Below, piece after piece: positions 1 through 10,200 of a DNA stretch of 64,000 nt (within the stretch, counting starts at the first letter, position 1; each line of letters starts with the position of its first letter). A program made the position numbers and the translations under genes. Source of the DNA: Azolla caroliniana (lineage: Eukaryota; Polypodiophyta); assembly GCA_043228905.1 (NCBI GenBank), contig JBHGNT010000011.1, positions 5,952,001-6,016,000 on the forward strand. Reading direction: 5' to 3'. The notes below the pieces were generated by a model. It was not told the DNA's origin. It searched no databases and saw only the letters and a list, made by a program, of their open reading frames with translations.

Positions 1-2
1 AA

Positions 3-1821
3 GGTTCTTCTCAGCAGATAATTGTCTACAATGATCACAAGAACTTAACATATTTCCAAAATGCTCGAGTCTTAAGTTGGCGACAAGCCCGTTGGGCGCA
101 GTTTTTGACTCACTTCGACTTCGTAATCATATATCGCCCAAGGATGCAACAAGGAAAAGCGGATGCTCTTTCTCGACGCTCTTATATGGAACTTCATCCA
201 GGAGAACCAGCTTTTGAGCATAAAAAACAAATCCTTTTGGGCCCAAATCGCCTACGAGTTATGGCAGTCAATTCCATAGTCACACCTAGGGATTCCACTC
301 TTCTTGATTCCATTCGAGATCATATGGCTATTGATGTGTTCGCGAAAGAAGTTTTAGATCATATCATCCCGGATCGTGCTTCTTGCTCGAAGTCGCAAAA
401 CCCTCGTACTGACTATAGGCAGTTCTATTGGCATGATGGTTTTCTGTTTCGACAAAACCTTCTGTATGTACCTGATGGTTTTCTGTTTGCAAGTCTTACA
501 ACATTGTCATGATACTCCAATGGTTGGACATTTTGGAGTAGCCAAAACTCTAGAATTAGTTTCTCGGCGATATTAGTGGCCTCGACTTCGTCATTTTGTG
601 GAGGAGTATGTCCAAAGTTGTGATACATGTGGTCGATCAAAGAGTCCTCGACACCAATCATATGGGTTACTACTACCACTTCCAATTCCTGAAAATCCGT
701 GGAAGTCTATATCCTTGGATTTCATTATCGATCTCCCAGTTTCGAGGGGTTTTGATACCATTTTGACAATGGTCAATCGACTTACCAAAATGGCACATTT
801 TTTGCCATGTACAAAGTCTATTACGAGTCAAGAGACAGACGATCTAGTTATGCGAGAGGTAATCAAGCATCATGGTCTCCCAGACGATATTATCAGTGAT
901 CAAGGTCCACAATTCATCTCAAAGTTTTGGAAGCACATGTTAAAACTTCTCCGAGTTTCGGCTAAGCTTTCTTCGGGCTATCATCCAGAGACTAATGGCC
1001 AAACCGAGCGTACCAACCAAACTTTGGAGCAGTATCTTCGTTGTTTCATCAACTATCAACAGGATGATTGGGTTGATTTTCTACTCTTGGCTGAATTCGC
1101 TTATAACAACTCCATCCACTCGTCTACAAGATATTCTCCATTTTTCGCAAATACTGGTTCTTATCGTCGTTGGACAATGATTGAACACCCCGGAGTTCCT
1201 CTCAACCCTGCTGCTGTGGATCATCTCAGTTGTCTCCAAGAAGTTCACGCTACCATTCTCCACAATTTGCGTGATGCCCAAAGTACTTACAAGAGGATTG
1301 CGGACCGTCATCGCCTAGACTCCTCAGAAATGTTTCAGGTCGGGGATCGTGTATGGCTTCTACAACACAACATCAAGACCACTCGGCCTTGTGGTAAATT
1401 AGATTACCAACGGTTCGGCCCGTACGAGATCACTGGTAAGATAAGCGATGTTGCATTTCGTCTTCACCTCCCTCACATGCATCTTCATCCCGTGTTTCAT
1501 GTCTCCCTTCTCGAACCTTACATCACAAGTTTGATTCCGGGCCGTCTTACAACTCCCCCGCCACCGATAGAGTTTTTGGAAGGACCAGAATTTGAGGTTG
1601 CGGCCATTCTCAATTCCAAGATCGTGCGCAACAAGTTGTATTACTTGGTCGATTGGTTAGGCTATACACCCAATGATCGAACTTGGGAACCTGCTGAAAA
1701 TCTTGTCAATGTTGTGGACATGGTCACCGAATTTCATCGACAATATCCTCATAAGCCCGGTCTTAGTTCAACCCATGTGACCCGTGATACGGGTCGTCGA
1801 AGAAGGGGGATAGTGTCATGA
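3..1821 (+). pseudogene. Ty3/Gypsy chromovirus pol 3' part: RNase H, integrase, chromodomain (element G1-a)
   Basis: The window opens inside a Gypsy polyprotein. Frame 3 reads the end of RNase H (a DHKNLTYF motif, then a linker with KADALSRR). The integrase follows in frame 1: a zinc-binding H2C2 region at about 505-650, the catalytic core with SLDFI, SDQGPQF and NGQTERTNQ, and a C-terminal chromodomain at about 1585-1755 (YLVDWLGY, RTWEP). The reading frame shifts near 480-490, and a TAG at 574-576 interrupts a Tyr-Trp-Trp-Pro motif, so the copy is dead. The last stop codon (1819-1821) lies just inside the LTR that starts at 1814, a normal arrangement for compact Gypsy elements. The chromodomain places it among chromoviruses, which insert into marked chromatin. 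The 5' part lies outside the window. Confidence 0.92.
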
Positions 1822-1847
1822 TGACACTTACATGCAATTTGGGTTTA

Positions 1848-1912
1848 CAAGGAATCGAACCCACAACCTTGTTATATTCGCATCGAGTTCTTGACCATTG
1901 TAATGATATATT
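1848..1912 (-). other. tRNA-like module (A box and B box) antisense inside LTR
   Basis: On the minus strand the text reads an A-box-like TTACAATGGTCAAGAAC, then about 25 bases, then GGGTTCGATTCC, which matches the Pol III B-box/T-arm consensus GGTTCGANTCC. Spacing is tRNA-like, but the acceptor stem does not pair, so this is not a functional tRNA gene. The same arrangement recurs in other LTRs of this window. Confidence 0.55.
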
Positions 1913-2229
1913 TATTTGTAAAAGAATTGATAAACTATATGAAATACTATAGAGTAATCTAGAGTACTCTATGTTCTAGAATGTTCTAGAATATTCTAGA
2001 GTGCTCTTTTGTCTAGGAAATTCTAGAATATTTTAGCATGGTCTTTATTCTAGGAAGTTCTAGAATATTCTAGCATGGTCTTTCTTCTAGGACTTTCTAG
2101 AATATCCTATTAAAACTTATAAATATGCATATTACCATAAGGGATGAACCAATTTGGTTCAACGCCATTCTAGAGCTCCCTTGTTTACTCGTTGTATTCC
2201 ACTCTTCTATTGCAATACATTACCTTTAC

Positions 2230-2232
<3 letters not shown>

Positions 2233-2275
<43 letters not shown>
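2233..2275 (+). repeat. (CT)n microsatellite in LTR leader
   Basis: An almost pure CT tract of about 40 bases lies downstream of the LTR TATA-like sequence, in the position of the transcribed leader. Confidence 0.95.
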
Positions 2276-2278
<3 letters not shown>

Positions 2279-2299
2279 TCTTGACACATCAGTCTGTCA

Positions 2300-2523
2300 T
2301 GGGTGCATGCGTGTAAAGCTTGAATATATGTGTGTGCTAAGAATATATCCAGCGACCACGCTAGATAGATTATGCACTAAGACCGTGTGGCTGCGAGGAT
2401 ATCCAGAAACCCCGATCCAGACAAGCACTTCTACCCCTCTCGTTCTTTTCAGGCTCTTTCGTTCAAGACCCTGGCGGTCTTGCCCCGATCTTACACGTAC
2501 ACGCGGATTTCCACGACATATTT
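2300..2523 (+). mobile_element. Tail of a G2-family Gypsy LTR
   Basis: The last part (ACACGCGGATTTCCACGACA, ending near 2521) aligns with the ends of the G2 LTRs at 28726-28745 and 61321-61340. It is followed by TTTAGTGAACCCCACATGAAAG, comparable to the putative primer-binding region after those LTRs. The front part of this LTR is missing; upstream lies the G1-a LTR instead. Confidence 0.6.
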
Positions 2524-2560
2524 AGTGAACCCCACATGAAAGGGAGGTATAGGATTCAGG

Positions 2561-3497
2561 ATGGTGAGAAGGGGCGAACTTGCAGAAGCTATGGCGGCTG
2601 TTGTGGACCGCCTTGTGAACGCTCGTGAAAACTCGTCGCAACTAGATAGCGCCATCGAAATGATAGTTGGCACTGTTGGCCGATGCAATGGCAGGGAGGT
2701 CACCAACTACTTGAAGGCCAAAATGCTTATGCAGGACATACCGGAAGATCGATGGCTGTTCGGATTTCCCCGAGCGGTTACACCGAGCATCTACGCCGAG
2801 GTGCTTGAGGTGCACGCTGACTACCACAATTGGCAGGACTTCGAGGAGCGACTACTTGAAAAATATGGACTCGAGAACTTGCTCTAGTTGTCGAAGAAGG
2901 AGCTAATGGAATGGGTTGAGTTCCCCAGCAAGGGACATAACACGTTCGTACTCCTCCAGGAGTTGGAGAAGTAGTTTGCGTGGTTGTTGGCGTTGGACTA
3001 GACAGTGCTCGACACCAACAAGGTCCTCCTTTTCATCAAGTCGATCGATCCGCTTGATCGAGAGAAGGTTGGTCGCCTATTGGAAAAGGACAAAGGGCGC
3101 ACAATCGACTGGGCCATTGTGAAGTGGGTCACTGGCCGGTTCGATAAACGACCGGAGTGGAACGATGAAGGGTCATCGTCGACTGGCTTAGTCACAAGAA
3201 GGACAATAGAGGAGGTTCCGACTCAGTTGAACGAAATGAAAGACAACTCAAGTCGGGCCCATGTCTAGGTAATGTGGTTAATGGTTCGTCCGGAGATGCC
3301 ACATTGGATGAGTTGACGAAGATGGTGCGCGATCTCCAGATCGCTCAGGCCCGGAGGGAAGGTGGGGGTCCATTGGGCGACTGGCATTCACCCAACAACC
3401 TTAGGTGGAGAGACTGTGGTGACTTCGCCGAGGCGCTAAGGAACAATGTGGTGTACCTATGGAACGACTATCCGGGAGGGAACCAAGTAGGAGTAAT
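2561..3497 (+). pseudogene. G2-family Gypsy gag remnant
   Basis: Starting at ATG 2561, a gag-like protein reads through 2887, then stops (TAG), and continues with further stops and a frame change to 3497. It can be compared block by block with the G2 gag at 28818: an N-terminal helix-rich part, an LLEKDKGR block matching LLEDDTQ, a GRFDKRPEW block matching NRLDKRCQW, and an end RDCGDFAEALRNNVVYLWN matching the zinc-knuckle end of the other copy. The first cysteines of the knuckle are lost. No pol follows; at about 3497 the text switches to minus-strand Copia gag. Confidence 0.75.
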
Positions 3498-3911
3498 GTG
3501 AGTACCTCATCGGCGAGAGGTACTTCCAACGAGGTTGCTTGGTGTATCAATCCTTGGAAGGCATTCATGTGCTCCGCCATACCGGAGCCTCACTAGCTTT
3601 CGAAATACTAAAACCCGATTAACAACATTCTTGTTCTGGAACATGATGCCGATCTTCTCCCAGAGTTCATGAGCCTTGCTCTCTTCATTGAAGTTGTTGT
3701 ACATGCTCATGTCGATGAAGCACCGGATGTATGTCGTCGTCTTCATGTGCATCACCTTCCACACTATGGCGTCGATCTTATCCGGTCTCTTGTCCCCGAA
3801 CTAAACTGGCAACCAAAGATCTTTAACAACCAGCATATCCCTAATCTTCGACTTCCACACCGAGTAGTTGGAGCCGATGAGCTTGAACATGCCGCCGAAC
3901 AATTCTTCCAT
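3498..3911 (-). pseudogene. Ty1/Copia gag, N-terminal fragment
   Basis: Read from 3911 downward, the protein begins MEELFGGMFKL, continues with SNYSVWKSKIRDML and, after an in-frame TAG, with YIRCFIDMSMYNNFNEE and NVVNRVLVF. This is the UBN2/gag-polypeptide type found at the front of Copia elements; two more copies occur near 42921 and 43738. It is cut at about 3498 where the G2 gag remnant ends, so pol is absent. Confidence 0.8.
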
Positions 3912-3925
3912 TTCCTGTGTTGTTC

Positions 3926-3937
3926 GCTCTGATACCA
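3926..3937 (-). other. Copia primer-binding site (initiator tRNA-Met type)
   Basis: The minus strand reads TGGTATCAGAGC, the classic plant retrotransposon primer site complementary to the 3' end of initiator methionine tRNA. It lies between the gag start and the LTR and fixes the orientation of this Copia fragment. Confidence 0.9.
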
Positions 3938-4079
3938 GATTGAAAGAAAAGTGTGGAATACTACTCAGCCACAACCGAGTAATGAATTACTTCTATGAGA
4001 ATGAAACACAGAAATGGGAAATAGAGAGTGAATGCACGTACACACACACAACGATAGAGAGTACACAGGATGTTTACGT

Positions 4080-4891
4080 TGTCGTGCCTTTCGGCGCCAG
4101 ATCGTTTGCGTGAGTCGAGTGGGAACCACTAGGGTTATGGACTAGGAAGAGGAAGAATTTGAGGCGATTTTAATTATGTATAGATTATTAGAAGCTTGTG
4201 AATCCCACAAGTAGAGTTGTTTTAGTTTGTCTTAATCATAGTAATAAGTTGAAATAGTTTAGAATAGTTTAGAGTAGAAATAGAAAAGAGATCAAACCTT
4301 GTGAATCCCACAAGTATTACGTTAATCAATATTTATGTAAGAATATGAATTTAGATTGAAAGAGATAGATTATATAAAACTTCGTGAATCCCACGATTCT
4401 ATTTTATTATTGGTATTTTAGGAAATATATCCAATTTCCCAAATATTTCACACCTATTACATTGTGCTCCCCATCCTTATGTAGTGATGAGGGAGTCTTA
4501 GGAATCCATGCTTTTTTTTCTCTAACTATAGACTCCATGCTTTTCCTATAGATAGACTATATGCTTTATCTAAAGTGATTATGCTTTTTCTAACTTGTGC
4601 GTTTTTTATCAACTATAGCGTTCATGCACGTTAGATGTGCATGCGTAGCTTTTTCTTTTAACTAAAGTTTATCCTACGTGAACTTACCTTTTTTATGTGG
4701 GACATCTACTTTTTAACATGAGTGAAATGCTAGTGTAATGGTAAGACATTACATTATTAACATGGAGGTGCAAGGTTCGAATCTTGCCCTATGCATATTA
4801 TATATATTTTAATATTTTCTACTATTTATTCATATTTATTAAATCGGTACTTTATAAGTTTTTCACGTAGTGTACAAAATACACTACGACA
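4080..4891. mobile_element. Solo LTR nested in the Copia LTR, with 4-bp target duplication
   Basis: The insert begins TGTCGTGCC and ends CACTACGACA, and is flanked on both sides by ACGT (4076-4079 and 4892-4895). Removing it joins TTTACGT to GGAAAACCC, which matches the uninterrupted sister LTRs (CACGTGGAAAACCC and similar). There is no coding capacity. The near-palindromic ends leave orientation open, but the tRNA-like module inside would be antisense, as in the other LTRs, if the LTR is read on the minus strand. Confidence 0.65.
4728..4796 (+). other. tRNA-like module (A box and B box) in solo LTR
   Basis: CTAGTGTAATGGTAAGAC (A-box-like) is followed after about 30 bases by GCAAGGTTCGAATCTTGCCC. 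The latter forms a perfect five-base T-arm stem (GCAAG with CTTGC) around the B-box core GTTCGAAT. ATGC/GCAT at the outer edges could pair weakly. It resembles a tRNA but lacks a clear anticodon stem. Confidence 0.6.
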
Positions 4892-5319
4892 ACGTGGAAA
4901 ACCCTGAATGGGAAAAACCACGGGAGCCCACAGACTCCAACTATCACTATGAAGAAAAGGGTACAATCAAAGACTCAAAGGCAACGACCTCGAGCTCTGT
5001 ATCTTCGCCAAGTGGCGGTTACAACAGAGTATCGCTTTGCATCTATCTCTCTCTCTCTCTCTATACAACAATTATGCATATACAACAATATGACAACCAC
5101 ATCATAAGTGATTGCCCTAAGTCATATTTATACTTATATGAACTTAGGGCTATTTACAAATATAGCCTCAATAGGCTTACTTAATACATATTTACAAATA
5201 TGTCTTCTCTTCTGGTTCTCATCGGGTTCATTCGATCCAGTTTTCAGATCTGTTCCAGTTCTCACCAAGTCCTCTTCATTCATAACTAGATCCCATCTAG
5301 AGGGACCGATTTCCCAACA

Positions 5320-6356
5320 TAGATCGTTTTACCAAGATGACACATTTTCTTCCTTGCACAAAGGATATTACGAGCCAAGAGACAGCCGAGTTACTCATGC
5401 GAGAGGTGTTTCGGCATCATGGTCTTCCCGATGATATTATCAATCATTGGGTTCCCCAGTTCATCTCAAAATTTTGGCGGCACATGTTCAAACTCTGACA
5501 TACTTCTTGCAAACTCTCTTCCGGCTAACATCCAGAAACTAACGTGCAGAGTGAGCGCACCAATCAAACAATAGAACAATATCTTCGTTTTTTTGTCAAC
5601 TATCAACAAGATGATTGGGTTGATCTATTAGAGTTGGCAGATTTTGCTTACAACAACTCAGAACATTCTTCTACTGGATATTCCCCATTTTTTGCAAACA
5701 TTGGGTACCATCCTCGTTGGACTATGCTTGACCATCCCAAACTCCCAACAAACCCAGTTGCTGAAGATCGGCTCACTCGTCTCCAAGAAGTTCAAGATAT
5801 CCTTTTGCACCATTTATGTGATGCTCAAAACACTTAAAAGAAGGTTGCCAACTGTTATCAACGTGATTCATCGATTATGTTTCAAGTGGGAGATCGAGTT
5901 TGGCTTTTACAAGGTCGCATTATAAACAACTCGACCTTGCTGCAAATTGGATTATCAACGTTTTGGCCCATATGTGATATCTGGTAAGATCAATGATGTG
6001 GCATTTTCGCCTTGATCTTCCCCTTCATATGCATTTTCACCCGGTTTCCATGTTTCACTTTTGGAGCCGTACACAACCAGCTCTATTCCAGGCCATCTTA
6101 CATCTCCCCCACCTCCAATCGAAGTTTCAGATGGCTCTAAATATAAAGTTGTTGCCATTCTTGACTCCAAGATCGTTCGCAACAAACTGTATTATTTGGT
6201 TGAATGGTTGGGTTATACACCTAATAATCGAACATGGGAATCTCTCAAGAATCTTGTTAATGCCTTTGAAATGCTTGCTATGTTTCACAACAAATATCCC
6301 CATAAGCCAAGTCTGAAATCTTGTCTTCCGACTTGTGGAACTCGTCGTTGAAAAAG
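5320..6356 (+). pseudogene. G1 Gypsy integrase and chromodomain (element G1-b)
   Basis: The text starts abruptly at the Copia LTR with integrase-core residues (TKMTHFLPCTKDITSQET), continues through SERTNQTIEQYLRFFVNYQQDDW and FQVGDRVWLLQ, and ends with a chromodomain (YYLVEWLGYTPNNRTWE). It is parallel to the protein at 598-1810 but carries several frame changes and stops (for example the TAA near 5835), so it is a dead 5'-truncated copy. The 3' end runs into a purine tract and an LTR at 6365. Confidence 0.88.
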
Positions 6357-6364
6357 GGGGATAA

Positions 6365-6750
6365 TGTCATGAAAACATACATTTTGGCTTTACAAGGATT
6401 CAAGCCCAAGACGTCTGGGTCTATAGGTTAGACCTTTAACCATCATAATAACATATATGATGTATTGTTATAATAAATATATTATTAGTTATTACAATAT
6501 ATTTAGAGTATTCTAGAACATTCTAGGATATTTCATGATTATACTAAATATCATAAATATCTAAAATATTCTAGAATACTCCATAAGGACCTATAAATAG
6601 GTATTCATCACAACTCATTCGGTTCAACACTAGTCTTTAGCCCTTAGCCTACTCTTTGTCACCTTGTTTCCTCATAATATAATCTCATTTCCATTTCTTG
6701 TCTTCTCTCTCTCTCTCTCTCTCTCTCCAACTCACGAGTCTCGACATTGA
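6365..6750 (+). mobile_element. 3' LTR of Gypsy G1-b (right edge approximate)
   Basis: It starts TGTCATGAAAACATAC after an AAAAAGGGGGATAA polypurine tract. It contains an antisense tRNA-like module, TTCTAGAA-type repeats, CCTATAAATAGG as a TATA box at about 6588-6600, TTCGGTTCAACAC, and a CT tract at 6706-6728. The right end is uncertain; CTCGACATTGAA near 6747-6758 is where similarity to other LTRs fades. Confidence 0.7.
6386..6452 (-). other. tRNA-like module antisense inside LTR
   Basis: On the minus strand ATGATGGTTAAAGG (A-box-like) is followed by GGTCTAACCTATAGACC, a perfect five-base stem with a seven-base loop in the place of an anticodon arm, and then GGGCTTGAATCC in B-box position. 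It is one of the more tRNA-like of the modules. Confidence 0.5.
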
Positions 6751-7145
6751 ACTAGTAGAATTTTATGTTAGTGTCATATTTTCTTCATATTCTTGAATAT
6801 AAGCTTTATGAGTTTTCGAACGTTTGATTATAATTTATAATGACATATTTTGATTCAATCTCTATAGTTCATGCTCATTTTTTTGTAAAGTTATAAAGTG
6901 AGGAGGATAGAGATGTCTTGAGTCTTAAGACGCATTCCAAAGGTATGCATGTAATACAATGCAAATATTGCAACCATACTTCCGTTGGTGGTCCACAACG
7001 GATTTAGAGTCCACTTATTGGGATTGAGAGTGAATCAATATATAATATAGACCATAGTCAATCCCAATCCAACTTTGAGATGATTTACCATACACGTTTG
7101 ATTGAATCATTCTCGAATGCGAATGCACATAATGATACGTATGGT
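6751..7145. other. Non-coding, AT-rich spacer
   Basis: I see no gene or clear element in this stretch between the Gypsy LTR and the simple repeats upstream of the next gene. Confidence 0.5.
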
Positions 7146-7285
7146 TCATTCTATAGCATACATACATATGTTGTACATATGATGTACATACATACATAGC
7201 ATGTATACATACATACATACATACATACACCGTGTGTTCCTCTATTCCTCTGTCTCTGTCTCTGTCTCTGTCTCTGTCTCTGTCA
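7146..7285. repeat. Simple repeats: (CATA)n then (TCTGTC)n
   Basis: CATACATA repeats run to about 7229 and a hexamer TCTGTC repeat runs from about 7246 to 7285. The second lies 12 bases before the start codon at 7298, so it is probably in the 5' untranslated leader of that gene. Confidence 0.9.
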
Positions 7286-7297
7286 AGATTCTCAGCT

Positions 7298-10200
7298 ATG
7301 GATGGCACCAGGATGGGAAGCAGATCCTCAACTCGACATGGTCCAGCTTCAGTGTTCAGCGGGCCCGTGAAGAGATGGAAGAAGACATGGTCACCTGTTG
7401 CGTCTTCTTCTTCTAACCCCCCTGCTACCGTTCCTTCCAGACTCCTCCTCTATAAATGGGTCCCTCTCACACCAGGTAATGAATTTAGCCCGATTCTCTC
7501 GAAACAGCCTGTTCCTTTCCGCCTCTCTTGCTTTCTTTGAATTGACTCTTGTTTCTGTGAATCTGTAGTGAAGTAATATGGGATTTGTTTGTATGCTAGT
7601 TCTTTGGTTATATTACGAGAGGGATCAATAGATAGACTGGATTTACTATCGTCTTCTGTTGTTTGGTATGACCTGTTATACAAAAACTGGCTTCAATTGG
7701 CATACAGAAGTGGCCCCAGTAGGTGTAACGAAAGTGCATTGCATGGATGCTACCAGAATAAAGGTCAAATAAAAGGAAACAGGGGCCTACTAAGTGGTAC
7801 TAGTGATGGAGGATGGATCAATCGCCTTGATACATGATCGGCTTACCGTTTGTGCACACCATTGTTCTCTTCTCGAGTTTTGCTTCATTTTATTGAGTTG
7901 TCATGGTGCAAGCCCATTGATGATCCCAAATTTTGTGCCATTTGAGGTTTAGTGAAGCCAGTTGCTACGCTCTTTCTCTTGAAGCCTGAGGATGATGTAG
8001 TCACTGCTTCAGTTTTGTCATGGTAAATTGTCAGGTGGAAGGTTATGGTTTCATCAAAGTTGCACTTGTTCCATTCTGGAGGTAGTTCCCCAATGTAGAC
8101 CTTAAGAGCATTTCATTCTTGCTGACATTTATGATGCTACCTTCATCCCGAATCCTCAGCAGAGAGAAAGAAAGACAGAAATAAAGAAAGGCATGTTAAT
8201 GTCTCATAAGAGGCAACAATATCCAGTAAGACAGAACGAGATAGTGCATCTTAAAATCTTGCCTCATCTTGGAGAACAACAAATCAAAATAAATATTATG
8301 AACTAGCAGCATTTTCTAAGGGGCCAGATAAGGCTGTTATCTAAGCACTTAACATTCTGAAGTTTGGATGAATTGAAACTTGTCTTTAGATGATCTCCGA
8401 CATGGGCTTATCCATGGTGGAGATGTCTTGAAAGCCAAGCAAACACCTTGAGTTGAACAACAATGGCCTTGATTAGTCAATAACAAGGGTGACAGGGCTG
8501 TAGCCTAAATGCATGGAAAATTGCTATTGCCTGGTCTATTGTAACCCCTTTCAAAATGTTATGGTCAAGGCCCTACTTGTGTAGCCCTTAGTTGATTTAT
8601 AGCATGCCATGTGATTGAGTCAAAGGAAGTTGTGATGGCTCTTTGTAGATGAGTTTTTTGAGTTTTTGTTGTTGTCTCATTGTTATTAAACAAATTCTCT
8701 TCCTCTCTTGATTTCTAACTAGAACAGTCCCAAACATTGTTTGTCTAGGACCTTGTGGAATGGGCCAAAACCTTGTTGAGAACCTGCATCTTCTCCCTTA
8801 TTTCATAAAAATCAGTACAATGACAAACGTAGTGCTCCTCCTATTTTAATCTTGTTAGCACAATCGATAGATCCATCTAACTGATGTGAAGAGTTCTTTG
8901 GTTTTTGTGTTATACTATGGACTGCATGAGATAGGTATGTATCCATGTAAGAGGACATGATAAATCTACCTGGAGACGTGTGTAAAAGAGGGCCTTATAG
9001 TGGGCTGTCTTCATACTGAAAGACATTGTGGGGCTGATCCATGTTCTCTCATGATCCCAATGTTAATTATATTAGTTTGGATTAATCTATGCTTTTCCAT
9101 TTTCATCATGTCCAAGTGTGGAAAATCCAAGCTTTATTGTAATAGGTACATAGTATTCATATTTATTTTGAAATGGATGTTATCATCTCTCCAACCTCCA
9201 TTCCTCACGTGATTGGAACTGTTCTTGCATTCTAGCATACCAATAATGGTTATCTCCATGTTCTGCCAGAGATTTTGATGACATGTGCCCAGATTATATC
9301 ATGAGCACTACTTTGAGGCCATGTTTTCTTGCTCTAAATTTGAGTCCTTTAAATATATTGTCATTCATAGGTGGGTGTGTGGATGGGTGTTTGTAAAGCA
9401 TGTCTTAGAACCTCTTAATAAACATCCAAATAGGGTAAAACAATTTTTGCCGAACCGTGAACATAGGTGTTGGTTTTTTGTGCAAAAAGGGTAATGAAGA
9501 AAATTTTCTTGTATGATAGATAGATTGTATTATTGTTTTCGAAGGTCAAATATGACCTATGAGACCAAACATATTACATTTTCATGCACATATGAAAGTG
9601 AGGAGCGACTCTCGATGTTCAAAAACTTTACTGATGAATGTTGCAATTGAGAGTGCACATTGTGACAATGAGAGAAATTTCTGCAAGGATGGGGTTTGGT
9701 TGAAGATGTGTGGAAAGCATAGTTGAATATGATCAAAGATAGAGCATTGTATCAAAGTGTGATACTCAGACTCTTGAGCTTGTTTTGGGCAAAGTGTGCA
9801 TAGTTGGCTACTCTCATCAGTAATGCCCCAATGACTTTTCTCCCATCGTAGTATGAACTAAGTCACATGGAAACAATGGTTCGGATGGTTGACAACGGAA
9901 TGGGCTCTAACATGTATCAATGTGTGCGGTTTCCCCGTTTGGCAAAGAATATGGTTTTGTAGTTGGGTGCAACATATGCAATATAATGTGTAAAGTGTGA
10001 GCCTCCACATTTCTACGATGTCATGATACATTGACATTCCAAAAAGGTCTCATCTATAGAGAAATCTAGTGATGCATCATGAAGCAAGTGTGTTCCATCC
10101 CATCTTCCCAACCATTTTTCTATATTTGGTATCTAACCGAAACACAAAATTTGCTTTTACGTGTCTTTTGGATCTTTTTGCGTGCTTCCCATTCGATCCT

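Larger units (their letters stand above)
1814..2290 (+). mobile_element. 3' LTR of Gypsy element G1-a (right edge approximate)
   Basis: The LTR begins with TGTCATGATGACAC directly after a purine-rich tract (AGAAGGGGGATAG), the expected polypurine primer and LTR start. It holds a tRNA-like antisense module near its 5' end, several TTCTAGAATATT-type repeats, a TATA-like CTTATAAATATG at about 2114-2125, the sequence TTGGTTCAACGCCATTCT shared with the LTRs at 44792 and 51661, and a CT microsatellite. I could not fix the right end. The text merges near 2290-2320 into the tail of an LTR of another family, which suggests a recombinant junction. Confidence 0.75.
3938..5319 (-). mobile_element. Copia LTR, interrupted by a solo LTR
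   Basis: On the minus strand the LTR starts TGTTGGGAAATCGGTCCCTC at 5319 and ends next to the primer-binding site. It shares blocks with the other Copia LTRs here: CCACGGGAGCCCACAGACT, CAACGACCTCGAGCTC, a CT/GA tract and a GTCATATTTATACTTA box (TATA on the element strand). It is 1.38 kb instead of about 0.5-0.6 kb because a second element (4080-4891) sits inside it. Its start at 5319/5320 abuts a Gypsy integrase, so this Copia entered or recombined with that Gypsy. Confidence 0.8.

Noticed and set aside
4728-4796. Functional tRNA gene
   Set aside because: A and B boxes and a T-arm are visible, but the acceptor and anticodon stems do not pair convincingly and it lies in a solo LTR.
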